NCBI GenBank assembly: GCA_902493665.1
Contig: CABUQL010000012.1
Coordinates: 1 to 13,309 of the forward strand
Source: an uncultured Eubacteriales bacterium
GTDB taxonomy: Bacteria > Bacillota > Clostridia > UMGS1810
Length of the DNA stretch: 13,309 bases
Reading direction: 5' to 3'
Of this stretch, positions 6,542 through 13,309 are shown piece by piece (position 1 is the first letter of the stretch; each line of letters begins with the position of its first letter). The position numbers and the translations under genes were made by a program. The notes under the pieces were generated by a model, which searched no databases, was not told the origin of the DNA, and was given only the letters and a program-made list of their open reading frames with translations.

Positions 6542-6831
6542 TGAATTCTCACGATATCATTGTAAAACCTATTATTTCAGAAAAAAGTATGGATCAGATG
6601 GCTGACAAAAAATATACTTTTGAAGTAGCAAAAGGTGCAAACAAAATTGAAATTAAAAAGGCTGTTGAAGAAATCTTCGGAGTGAAGGTTATAAGCATCA
6701 CAACATCAACGGTTAAAGGCAAAATCAAAAGAATGGGCGCAACATCGGGCAAAAGAGCCGATTGGAAAAAAGCGACCGTTAGACTTTCACAAGATTCAAA
6801 AACAATAGAGTTCTTTGAAGGCTTGGCTTAA
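6541..6831 (+). CDS. rplW: 50S ribosomal protein L23
   Basis: L23 sits at the tunnel exit and docks trigger factor and the signal recognition particle. The 96-residue product begins DIIVKPIISEKSM and carries the family core KYTFEVAKGANKIEIKKAVE (24-43), the VKVISITTSTVKG segment (48-60) and KRADWKKATVRL (71-82). The ATG overlaps the rplD stop by one base (TAATG), with GAGGAGGTG inside the end of rplD, so the two are probably translationally coupled. Confidence 0.98.
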   Translation: MNSHDIIVKPIISEKSMDQMADKKYTFEVAKGANKIEIKKAVEEIFGVKVISITTSTVKGKIKRMGATSGKRADWKKATVRLSQDSKTIEFFEGLA

Positions 6832-6856
6832 TTAAAATTTAAGGAGTGAATAGAAA

Positions 6857-7690
6857 ATGGCGATTAAAAAATTTAATCCTACTTCTCCAGCTCGCAGATT
6901 TATGACTGTTTCAACCTTCGAGGAAATCACAAAGGTTGAACCGGAAAAGTCTTTGCTTGAACCTTTAAAGAAAAATTCGGGCAGAAACTCTTACGGCAGA
7001 ATTACGGTTCGTCATAGAGGCGGCGGAAACAAGAGAAAATACAGAGTAATAGATTTTAAAAGAACAAAAGACGGTATGAATGCTAATGTCATTGCTATCG
7101 AATACGATCCTAACAGATCGGCTAACATTGCTCTCATTGAATATGAAGACGGTGTTAAAAACTACATCATCGCACCTTACAGCTTAAAAGTAGGCGATGT
7201 TGTTCGTTCGGGCGAAGACGCTGACATCAAACCGGGTAATGCACTTCCGATAAGCGCTATCCCCGTTGGTACACTTATCCACAACATTGAGCTTTTCCCG
7301 AACAAGGGCGGTCAGCTTGTAAGAAGCGCCGGCAATTGTGCACAGCTCATGGCTAAAGAAGGAAAATTTGCTCAGGTAAGACTTCCTTCCGGTGAAGTTA
7401 GAATGATAAGAATTGACTGCCGTGCAACAATCGGTCAGGTAAGCAATCTCGATCATGAAAACATTTCAATCGGTAAAGCAGGAAGAAAAAGACATATGGG
7501 TTGGAGACCTACAGTCCGCGGTGTTGTAATGAATCCTTGCGATCACCCTCACGGCGGTGGAGAAGGAAAATCTCCTATCGGTATGCCCGGACCTGTTACT
7601 CCTTGGGGTAAACCTACTCTCGGTTACAAAACCCGTAACAAGAAGAAACAGAGCAATAAATATATTGTCAGAAGAAGAAACGCAAAATAA
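6857..7690 (+). CDS. rplB: 50S ribosomal protein L2
   Basis: L2 is needed for subunit association and peptidyl transferase activity. The 277-residue length is standard. Visible landmarks are the rRNA-binding N-terminal part with [12 protein letters not shown] (52-63), [15 protein letters not shown] (208-222) and HPHGGGEG (230-237), which holds the conserved His229-region residue, followed by a basic C-terminal tail. ATG is preceded by AAGGAGTGA, a slightly modified SD. Confidence 0.99.
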   Translation: MAIKKFNPTSPARRFMTVSTFEEITKVEPEKSLLEPLKKNSGRNSYGRITVRHRGGGNKRKYRVIDFKRTKDGMNANVIAIEYDPNRSANIALIEYEDGVKNYIIAPYSLKVGDVVRSGEDADIKPGNALPISAIPVGTLIHNIELFPNKGGQLVRSAGNCAQLMAKEGKFAQVRLPSGEVRMIRIDCRATIGQVSNLDHENISIGKAGRKRHMGWRPTVRGVVMNPCDHPHGGGEGKSPIGMPGPVTPWGKPTLGYKTRNKKKQSNKYIVRRRNAK

Positions 7691-7719
7691 AACCTATATA
7701 ATTCGGAAGGAGGTTTATT

Positions 7720-7998
7720 ATGGGAAGATCAGTTAAAAAAGGCCCTTTCGTCGAAGAACGTCTTTTGAAAAGAATTGTTGAAATGAACGATGCAGGAGAA
7801 AAAAGAGTTATTAAAACTTGGTCAAGAGCATCTACAATATTCCCTGAAATGGTTGGACACACAATTGCTGTTTATGACGGCAGAAAACACGTACCGGTTT
7901 ATGTGAGCGAAGATATGGTTGGTCATAAACTCGGTGAGTTTGCTCCTACCAGAACGTATAAAGGTCATGCCGGTGCAAAAACATCGAACGTGAGATAA
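7720..7998 (+). CDS. rpsS: 30S ribosomal protein S19
   Basis: S19 forms a dimer with S13 in the small-subunit head near the A site. The 92-residue product starts [16 protein letters not shown] and ends with the family signature [20 protein letters not shown] (57-76) followed by [11 protein letters not shown]. Length is typical. AAGGAGGT precedes the ATG by 6 nt. Confidence 0.98.
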   Translation: MGRSVKKGPFVEERLLKRIVEMNDAGEKRVIKTWSRASTIFPEMVGHTIAVYDGRKHVPVYVSEDMVGHKLGEFAPTRTYKGHAGAKTSNVR

Positions 7999-8039
7999 TT
8001 GCGCTTATCCCAATACCGGAGAGGAGGATTTAAAACAAT

Positions 8040-8396
8040 ATGGAACAGATAGCTGTTAATGAAGCCAGAGCAAAGCTCAGCTATGCTCGTATATCTTCAA
8101 GAAAAGTTAAAGTTGTAATTGATTTGATCAGAAATAAAAAAGTCGGCGACGCTTTGGCAATATTAAAATTCACACCTAAGGCTGCGGCTCCGATAGTTGA
8201 AAAATTGTTGTTGTCTGCTATGGCTAATGCAGAAACAAATCATAATATGGATGTTGATAAGCTCTATGTTGCCCAGGTTTATGCAAATCAGGGTCCGACA
8301 CTTAAAAGAATTCAGCCCAGAGCACAGGGAAGAGCTTTCAGAATCAGAAAAAGAACAAGCCATATTACACTTGTTTTAAAGGAAAAAGAAGAGTAA
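8040..8396 (+). CDS. rplV: 50S ribosomal protein L22
   Basis: L22 lines the exit tunnel with L4 and contacts all 23S rRNA domains. The 118-residue product has [20 protein letters not shown] (14-33) and, at 85-113, the long hairpin that reaches the tunnel ([20 protein letters not shown], then RTSHITLVL). Length is a few residues above the minimum for the family. The SD GAGAGGAGG is 12-13 nt from the ATG, slightly long. Confidence 0.98.
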   Translation: MEQIAVNEARAKLSYARISSRKVKVVIDLIRNKKVGDALAILKFTPKAAAPIVEKLLLSAMANAETNHNMDVDKLYVAQVYANQGPTLKRIQPRAQGRAFRIRKRTSHITLVLKEKEE

Positions 8397-8411
8397 AAGG
8401 AGGTAAGGATT

Positions 8412-9077
8412 TTGGGTCAGAAGGTACATCCACATGGATTAAGAGTCGGCGTTATCAAAGATTGGGATTCCAAATGGTATGCTGACAAAAAAGATTTCGG
8501 AGATAATCTTGTTGAAGATTATAAAATAAGAAAATACCTTAAAAAATCACTTTTCGCTGCCGGAATTTCTAAAATTGAAATAGAAAGAAACGACAGCAAA
8601 GTAAGAATTAACATTTATTCTGCTAAACCCGGCATCATTATCGGCCGCGGCGGTGCAGAAAAAGATAAAATCAAAGCTAACGTAGAAAAACTTATCGGCA
8701 AAAACGTTATTGTAAACATTGTTGAGGTTAAACAGGCTGAAGCAAATGCACAGCTCGTTGCTGAAAACATTGCTGCACAGCTTGAAAGACGTATTTCCTT
8801 CAGACGTGCTATGAAACAGTGTATGCAAAGAGCAATGAAGCTTGGAGTTAAAGGTATCAAAACTTCAGTTTCAGGTCGTCTCGGCGGTGCTGAAATCGCT
8901 CGTACAGAGCATTATCATGAAGGCACTATTCCGCTGCAGACACTCAGAGCAGACATTGACTACGGTTTCTACGAGGCTGATACAACTTACGGTAAAATCG
9001 GCGTTAAAGTTTGGATCTACAAAGGCGAAGTTTTAAAAGCCAACAAGCCGGTGAAGAAAGCTGAAGGAGGTAAATAA
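8412..9077 (+). CDS. rpsC: 30S ribosomal protein S3
   Basis: S3 is a head protein at the mRNA entry channel and contributes to mRNA helicase activity. The 221-residue product begins [20 protein letters not shown]. It has the KH-type RNA-binding motif [10 protein letters not shown] (72-81) and the C-terminal domain with [11 protein letters not shown] and [20 protein letters not shown]. The start is TTG, fixed by AAGGAGGT 7 nt upstream and the exact family N-terminus. The gap to rplV is 15 nt. Confidence 0.98.
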   Translation: MGQKVHPHGLRVGVIKDWDSKWYADKKDFGDNLVEDYKIRKYLKKSLFAAGISKIEIERNDSKVRINIYSAKPGIIIGRGGAEKDKIKANVEKLIGKNVIVNIVEVKQAEANAQLVAENIAAQLERRISFRRAMKQCMQRAMKLGVKGIKTSVSGRLGGAEIARTEHYHEGTIPLQTLRADIDYGFYEADTTYGKIGVKVWIYKGEVLKANKPVKKAEGGK

Positions 9078-9079
9078 TT

Positions 9080-9520
9080 ATGTTGTTACCTAAAAGAGTA
9101 AAATACAGAAGAGTAATGAGAGGTCGTATGACCGGTAAAGCTACTCGCGGCAACAAGGTGACATACGGTGATTACGGTATTCAGGCACTTGAACCTGCTT
9201 GGATTACAAGCAACCAGATTGAAGCTGCCAGAATAGCAATGACTCGTTATATAAAAAGAGGCGGTCAGGTTTGGATTAAAATATTCCCAGACAAGCCTGT
9301 AACAGAAAAACCTGCCGAAACTCGAATGGGTAGTGGTAAAGGTTCCCCGGAATACTGGGTTGCAGTTGTTAAACCGGGCAGAGTGTTATTTGAAATCGGC
9401 GGTGTAAGTGAAGAAACGGCAAGAGAAGCTATGCGTCTCGCTATGCATAAATTGCCTGTAAAATGTAAATTCGTTACACGCGAAACTCAGGAAAGTGACG
9501 GTGATTTAAGTGAAAGTTAA
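9080..9520 (+). CDS. rplP: 50S ribosomal protein L16
   Basis: L16 organises the A-site tRNA elbow region of the large subunit. The 146-residue product shows [20 protein letters not shown] (1-20), [20 protein letters not shown] (32-51) and the [21 protein letters not shown] loop (80-100), with the Arg that is hydroxylated in some bacteria. A C-terminal acidic tail ([11 protein letters not shown], 136-146) is a little longer than common forms, because the frame runs 11 nt into rpmC. Its SD (GGAGGT) lies inside the end of rpsC, 3 nt before the ATG. Confidence 0.98.
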   Translation: MLLPKRVKYRRVMRGRMTGKATRGNKVTYGDYGIQALEPAWITSNQIEAARIAMTRYIKRGGQVWIKIFPDKPVTEKPAETRMGSGKGSPEYWVAVVKPGRVLFEIGGVSEETAREAMRLAMHKLPVKCKFVTRETQESDGDLSES

Positions 9521-9710
9521 TGAAATCAGAGATTTTGCAGATATGGAATTAGAGCAAAAGTTATCCGAGCTTAAAGCCGAATTGTTCAACTTGAGATTTC
9601 AGCATGCAACAAACCAGCTCGATAATCCAAGAAGAATAACTGAGGTTAAACGCACAATCGCAAAAATTAAAACTGTTATTCGCGAAAGAGAATTAAAACA
9701 AACTGTTTAA
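9510..9710 (+). CDS. rpmC: 50S ribosomal protein L29
   Basis: L29 is a small two-helix protein at the tunnel exit, next to L23. The 66-residue product matches the family: [14 protein letters not shown], the turn [16 protein letters not shown] (28-43) and the second helix rich in Lys and Arg. The start is GTG at 9510, inside the last codons of rplP (11-nt overlap); GGTGA nearby is a weak SD, so reinitiation by ribosomes leaving rplP is likely. The ATG at 9519 is out of frame. Confidence 0.96.
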   Translation: MKVNEIRDFADMELEQKLSELKAELFNLRFQHATNQLDNPRRITEVKRTIAKIKTVIRERELKQTV

Positions 9711-9748
9711 TCTTACAGTTGAGTTTTTAAAAAGGAGGAATATTGCTC

Positions 9749-10003
9749 GTGGAACGTAATTACAGAAAAGTTCGTATTGGCAAGGTTGTCAGCGACAAAA
9801 TGGACAAAACAATCGTTGTTGCCATTGAATATAATGTAAAGCACAGTCTTTACGGAAAAATCGTTAAGAGAACTTACAAACTGAAAGCTCACGATGAACA
9901 GGGCGTTGCAAAAATCGGTGATAAGGTTAAGGTTATGGAAACAAAACCTATATCGAAAGACAAGCGCTGGAGATTGGTTGAGATAGTTGAGAAGGCTCAA
10001 TAA
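9749..10003 (+). CDS. rpsQ: 30S ribosomal protein S17
   Basis: S17 binds the 5' domain of 16S rRNA early in assembly. From GTG at 9749 the product is 84 residues, [20 protein letters not shown] onward, exactly the family N-terminus, with SLYGK (33-37), KLKAHDE (44-50) and [19 protein letters not shown] (56-74). The in-frame TTG at 9743 would add two residues but sits only 4 nt from AAAGGAGG; GTG has 10 nt spacing, so I prefer it without being certain. Confidence 0.96.
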   Translation: MERNYRKVRIGKVVSDKMDKTIVVAIEYNVKHSLYGKIVKRTYKLKAHDEQGVAKIGDKVKVMETKPISKDKRWRLVEIVEKAQ

Positions 10004-10028
10004 TTACACGGAAAGGAGAGGTTCTTAA

Positions 10029-10397
10029 GTGATACAGCAACAAACACTGTTAAAGGTTGCCGACAACACAGGTGCTAAAGAAATTATGTGCATCAGAGTT
10101 CTTGGCGGCAGCAAAAGAAGATTTGCCAACATTGGCGACGTTATAATTGCTTCGGTTAAAAAAGCAACACCCGGCGGTGTTGTTAAAAAAGGCGACGTGG
10201 TTAAAGCAGTTGTTGTAAGATCCGTTAAGGGACTTAGAAGAGCTGACGGCACATATATAAAATTTGATGAAAATGCGGCTGTTGTTATCAGAGATGACAA
10301 AACCCCAAGAGGTACTCGTATATTCGGACCTATCGCCCGTGAGTTGAGAGATAAAGAATATATGAAAATACTTTCCTTGGCACCGGAAGTTTTATAA
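10029..10397 (+). CDS. rplN: 50S ribosomal protein L14
   Basis: L14 lies at the subunit interface, where it forms bridges to the 30S subunit and is the docking site of silencing factor RsfS. The 122-residue length is the family standard. Landmarks are [20 protein letters not shown] (7-26), [20 protein letters not shown] (36-55) and [19 protein letters not shown] (89-107). The start is GTG, with AAAGGAG 10 nt upstream. Confidence 0.98.
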   Translation: MIQQQTLLKVADNTGAKEIMCIRVLGGSKRRFANIGDVIIASVKKATPGGVVKKGDVVKAVVVRSVKGLRRADGTYIKFDENAAVVIRDDKTPRGTRIFGPIARELRDKEYMKILSLAPEVL

Positions 10398-10415
10398 GAC
10401 AAGGAGGAGTCTGGT

Positions 10416-10739
10416 ATGAGAACTAAAGTTCATATTAAAAAAGGGGACAACGTAATTGTTTTATCCGGAGTTGACAAGGGCAAAAAGGGTAAAGTACTTT
10501 CAGTTATCCCGAAAGAAAGAAAAGTAATCGTTGAAGGCATAAATATGGCTACAAAGCACAAAAAACCCAGAAAACAGGGCGAAACGGGCGGAATTATCCA
10601 TCAGGAAGCTCCTATTTATGCTTGCAAAGTAATGCATATCTGCGACAAATGCGGAAAACCGACTCGTATAGGTCACAAAGTTTTAAGTGACGGCGAAAAG
10701 GTAAGAGTATGCAAAAAATGTTTGGAAGTTATAGAATAA
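10416..10739 (+). CDS. rplX: 50S ribosomal protein L24, zinc-ribbon form
   Basis: L24 initiates 50S assembly and lies near the tunnel exit. The 107-residue product has the KOW motif at about 7-33 ([20 protein letters not shown]) and a C-terminal pair of Cys couples, C76-xx-C79 and C99-xx-C102, that can hold a zinc ion, as in many Gram-positive L24 proteins. ATG is 8 nt after AAGGAGG. Confidence 0.98.
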   Translation: MRTKVHIKKGDNVIVLSGVDKGKKGKVLSVIPKERKVIVEGINMATKHKKPRKQGETGGIIHQEAPIYACKVMHICDKCGKPTRIGHKVLSDGEKVRVCKKCLEVIE

Positions 10740-10767
10740 TATATTTCGGAGAGGAGGATTTTCGCTG

Positions 10768-11313
10768 ATGGCTAGCAGACTTAGAGAAAAGTATGAAAAC
10801 GAAGTCAAAAAAGCACTTATGGAAAAGTTCGGATACAAAAGTCCGATGCAGATTCCTAAAATAGAAAAGATAGTTGTTAATATCGGTGTCGGTGAAGCAA
10901 AAGACAATGCAAAGGCATTGGATGCTGCCGCAAATGATTTGGGACTTATCACAGGTCAGAAACCTGTTATAACAAAGGCAAGAAAGTCAGTTGCTAACTT
11001 CAAAATCAGAGAAGGTATGAACCTCGGCTGCAAGGTTACACTCAGAAGCGACAAGATGTATGAATTTCTTGACAGACTTTTAAACATCGCACTTCCCCGT
11101 GTAAGAGACTTCAGAGGTATCAACCCGAATTCTTTTGACGGAAGAGGAAACTACTGCCTCGGTATTAAAGAACAGCTTATTTTCCCGGAAATCGATTACG
11201 ATAAGATCGACAAGATCAGAGGAATGGATATAATTGTGGTTACTACCGCAAAAACTGATGAGGAAGCTCGTGAGTTACTTACACTTATGGGTGCTCCGTT
11301 CATCAAAGCGTGA
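10768..11313 (+). CDS. rplE: 50S ribosomal protein L5
   Basis: L5 binds 5S rRNA and contacts P-site tRNA. The 181-residue product shows [14 protein letters not shown] (31-44), the [20 protein letters not shown] stretch (63-82), [11 protein letters not shown] (107-117) and the [16 protein letters not shown] motif (127-142). Length is the usual 179-181. ATG is preceded by GAGAGGAGG with about 10 nt spacing. The stop TGA lies directly before the SD of rpsN. Confidence 0.98.
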   Translation: MASRLREKYENEVKKALMEKFGYKSPMQIPKIEKIVVNIGVGEAKDNAKALDAAANDLGLITGQKPVITKARKSVANFKIREGMNLGCKVTLRSDKMYEFLDRLLNIALPRVRDFRGINPNSFDGRGNYCLGIKEQLIFPEIDYDKIDKIRGMDIIVVTTAKTDEEARELLTLMGAPFIKA

Positions 11314-11329
11314 GAGGAGGAATTGACGC

Positions 11330-11515
11330 GTGGCTAAGAAAGCAATGATTTTAAAGCAGCAGAAAACGCAGAAGTATTCAACCAGAGAATATAACAGATG
11401 CAAAATATGCGGAAGACCTCACGCTTATCTTAGAAAATACGGTATCTGCCGTATTTGCTTTAGAGAATTGGCTTACAAGGGACAGATTCCCGGCGTGAAG
11501 AAAGCAAGCTGGTAA
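11330..11515 (+). CDS. rpsN: 30S ribosomal protein S14, zinc-binding type
   Basis: S14 is a late-assembling small-subunit head protein. The 61-residue product is the short C+ form with C24-xx-C27 (CKICGRP) and C40-xx-C43 (CRICFREL), able to hold zinc, and the terminal [11 protein letters not shown]. The start is GTG with AGGAGG 9 nt upstream. A zinc-free long paralogue used under zinc starvation, if present, is not in this window. Confidence 0.98.
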   Translation: MAKKAMILKQQKTQKYSTREYNRCKICGRPHAYLRKYGICRICFRELAYKGQIPGVKKASW

Positions 11516-11574
11516 GTTTAATTTTTCATAATTACGAATTTGAGATATAGTTTTTAAAAAGGAGGTAGCACACA

Positions 11575-11973
11575 ATGCAGATAACCGATCCTATCGCTGA
11601 TATGCTTACACGTATCAGAAATGCAAGTTCATCAAAGCACGAATCGGTAACGGTTCCTTCTTCAAAGGTAAAATTGGCTATTGCCAAAATCTTGAGTGAT
11701 GAAGGCTACATCAACGGATATGAAGCAATTGATGACGATAAGCAGGGTGTTATTAAAATAAATCTAAAATACGGTGCTAACAAAACAGGCGTTATTACAG
11801 GTCTTAAAAGAGTCAGCAAACCGGGTCTTAGAGTATATGCAAATAAAGAAGATTTACCAAAAGTTTTAAAGGGTCTCGGAATCGCAATAATATCTACATC
11901 TAAAGGTATTATGACAGATAAAGAGGCAAGAAAGCTTAATGTCGGCGGAGAAGTTTTGGCATTTATTTGGTAA
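11575..11973 (+). CDS. rpsH: 30S ribosomal protein S8
   Basis: S8 binds the central domain of 16S rRNA; in E. coli it is the repressor of the spc operon. The 132-residue length is typical. [17 protein letters not shown] opens the protein and the signature [18 protein letters not shown] is at 102-119, followed by [12 protein letters not shown] is preceded by AAGGAGGT. The 59-nt gap before it is AT-rich and includes TTTTTAAAAA next to the SD; no promoter is convincing there. Confidence 0.98.
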   Translation: MQITDPIADMLTRIRNASSSKHESVTVPSSKVKLAIAKILSDEGYINGYEAIDDDKQGVIKINLKYGANKTGVITGLKRVSKPGLRVYANKEDLPKVLKGLGIAIISTSKGIMTDKEARKLNVGGEVLAFIW

Positions 11974-12003
11974 TGATTTGTCGATTTACGGGAGGTGAAC
12001 AAT

Positions 12004-12549
12004 TTGTCTAGAATAGGAAGAATGCCAATCAGTATTCCGAGCGGCGTTGAAGTTAAAATTAGTCCTGAAAATGAAGTTGTTGTTAAAGGTCCTAAAGGAA
12101 CACTTACAAAAAAGCTTCATAAAGATATGATTATAAAAAATGATAACGGAACATTGACAGTAGAAAGACCGTCTGAAATTAAAGCTCATAAAGCTCTTCA
12201 CGGACTTACAAGATCACTCCTTGCAAACATGGTAACAGGTGTTACAGAAGGCTATTCTAAAACTCTTGAAATCAACGGTGTTGGTTACAGAGCACAGAAA
12301 CAGGGCAGCAAGGTTGTATTAAATCTTGGATATTCTCATCCTGTCGAGGTTGAAGATTCAGCTGATTACAAGCTTGAAGTTCCGAATCCGAATACAATTA
12401 TCGTAACAGGTATCGATAAACAAATTGTCGGAGAGGTTGCAGCTAAAATCAGAGAAAAAAGACTTCCTGAACCTTATAAGGGCAAGGGTATTAAATATGC
12501 TGATGAGGTTATCAGAAGAAAAGAAGGAAAGACCGGAGCTAAGAAGTAA
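12004..12549 (+). CDS. rplF: 50S ribosomal protein L6
   Basis: L6 supports the sarcin-ricin loop region where elongation factors bind. From TTG at 12004 the product is 181 residues with the exact family N-terminus [17 protein letters not shown], two alpha-beta repeats, [11 protein letters not shown] (88-98) and the signature [20 protein letters not shown] (155-174). An in-frame GTG at 11995 would add three residues but is part of the SD (GGGAGGTGA), so TTG, 8 nt from GGAGG, is the better start. Confidence 0.98.
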   Translation: MSRIGRMPISIPSGVEVKISPENEVVVKGPKGTLTKKLHKDMIIKNDNGTLTVERPSEIKAHKALHGLTRSLLANMVTGVTEGYSKTLEINGVGYRAQKQGSKVVLNLGYSHPVEVEDSADYKLEVPNPNTIIVTGIDKQIVGEVAAKIREKRLPEPYKGKGIKYADEVIRRKEGKTGAKK

Positions 12550-12583
12550 TCGGTGAGAATATTTTGAAAGGAGCTAGCAGTCA

Positions 12584-12946
12584 ATGATAAAGAAACAAAG
12601 CAGCAACGTTGCACGTGTACGCAGACACGCACGCGTTCGTAAACACGTATCAGGTACAGCGGAGCGCCCAAGACTTAATGTATATAGAAGCTTAAAAAAT
12701 ATATATGCACAGGTTATTGACGATGTTACAGGCACAACTTTGGTTTCCGCATCATCGCTTGACAAGGAATTAAACCTTGAAAACGGCGGAAACAAAGACG
12801 CTGCAAAAGAAGTCGGTAAGCTTGTTGCAAAAAGAGCTGTCGAAAAAGGCATTAAGCAGGTTGTATTTGACAGAGGCGGATATATTTATCACGGCAGAGT
12901 TATGCAGCTTGCAGAAGGTGCAAGAGAAGGCGGATTGGAATTCTAA
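12584..12946 (+). CDS. rplR: 50S ribosomal protein L18
   Basis: L18 binds 5S rRNA with L5 and anchors it in the central protuberance. The 120-residue product has a basic N-terminal tail ([20 protein letters not shown], 11-30), [18 protein letters not shown] (30-47) and the C-terminal [16 protein letters not shown] (91-106) and AREGGLEF, all family hallmarks. ATG follows AAAGGAG. Confidence 0.98.
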   Translation: MIKKQSSNVARVRRHARVRKHVSGTAERPRLNVYRSLKNIYAQVIDDVTGTTLVSASSLDKELNLENGGNKDAAKEVGKLVAKRAVEKGIKQVVFDRGGYIYHGRVMQLAEGAREGGLEF

Positions 12947-12993
12947 TTTACAGTAAACCTTAGGGTTTATCAAAAAGGAGGTTAAAGGCTTTT

Positions 12994-13309
12994 ATGCAAA
13001 ACATAGATGCAAGCGCATTGGATTTAAAAGAAAAAGTTGTTAGCATAAATCGTGTTGCTAAGGTTGTTAAAGGTGGTAGAACCTTTAGATTCAGCGTTTT
13101 GGTTGTTGTCGGCGATGAAAACGGTCATGTCGGCGCAGGTACGGGAAAAGCTGCTGAAATTCCTGATGCAGTAAGAAAAGCAATTGATGACGCAAAGAAA
13201 AATATGATTACGGTGCCGATTGTTAATACAACAATCCCCCACGAAAATATCGGTGTGTTCGGTGCAGGAAGAGTTCTTCTTAAACCTGCAGGTCTTGGTA
13301 CCGGTGTTA
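12994..13309 (+). CDS. rpsE: 30S ribosomal protein S5, truncated by window end
   Basis: S5 is a decoding-fidelity protein at the mRNA entry site. The frame is open to the edge; 105 codons are visible of the usual roughly 165. My translation begins [20 protein letters not shown] and continues with [20 protein letters not shown], the double-stranded RNA-binding-like domain with [20 protein letters not shown], and the start of domain 2, [23 protein letters not shown] follows AAAAAGGAGGTT at 12-nt spacing, with a second AAAGG closer. A 6-bp hairpin (TAAACC/GGTTTA, 12954-12969) precedes the SD. Downstream neighbours, by the usual order, would be rpmD and rplO. Confidence 0.97.
   Translation, partial: MQNIDASALDLKEKVVSINRVAKVVKGGRTFRFSVLVVVGDENGHVGAGTGKAAEIPDAVRKAIDDAKKNMITVPIVNTTIPHENIGVFGAGRVLLKPAGLGTGV

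Noticed and set aside
9701..9733. Hairpin AACTGT/ACAGTT followed by a T run after rpmC, terminator-like.
   Set aside because: Only six mostly A-T pairs with an 8-nt loop, in the middle of an essential operon; too weak to call.
12954..12969. Hairpin TAAACC/GGTTTA between rplR and rpsE.
   Set aside because: Short, no T run, and no independent sign of function.

Overview
The window looks like chromosome from a low-GC, spore-forming member of the Clostridia. Evidence: AGA-dominated arginine codons, strong AGGAGG-type Shine-Dalgarno (SD) sites before nearly every gene, frequent TTG and GTG starts, zinc-ribbon S14 and L24, and a SpoIIM-like engulfment protein next to a XerD-like recombinase, an arrangement also found in Bacilli and Clostridia. 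I cannot name the genus.

Region 1 (1-1811, minus strand) holds a Nudix hydrolase with the family's N-terminal extension domain and a mannonate dehydratase (uxuA) of hexuronate catabolism, with a probable terminator between them. Region 2 (1812-2058) is a divergent promoter region: good sigma-A promoters with extended -10 elements face both ways, and each carries a short palindrome inside its spacer. Region 3 (2059-4403, plus strand) is proC (proline synthesis), a spoIIM-like membrane protein gene and a xerD-like tyrosine recombinase gene, probably co-transcribed and closed by a strong hairpin terminator at 4489-4524. The recombinase keeps the H-xx-R, H and Tyr catalytic residues but has Lys at the first catalytic Arg position and lacks the beta-hairpin Lys.

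Region 4 (4525-4862) is the promoter and a leader of about 250 nt for the ribosomal protein operon. The leader contains a locally GC-rich block that folds by hand into two abutting domains, a three-way-junction-like domain and a long hairpin domain closed by a perfect 8-bp helix. This is the most interesting element here; I could not match it to a known RNA family from memory.

Region 5 (4863-13309) is the S10-spc ribosomal protein cluster in canonical order: rpsJ, rplC, rplD, rplW, rplB, rpsS, rplV, rpsC, rplP, rpmC, rpsQ, rplN, rplX, rplE, rpsN, rpsH, rplF, rplR, and rpsE cut by the window end. Apart from small intergenic hairpins and start-codon corrections (rpsQ, rplF) this part is ordinary. 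The str-operon genes (rpsL, rpsG, fusA, tuf) that often precede rpsJ are absent; spoIIM-xerD lies there instead. I saw no tRNA, rRNA, insertion sequence, CRISPR array or prophage gene. Bases 1-45 hold nothing I can identify.
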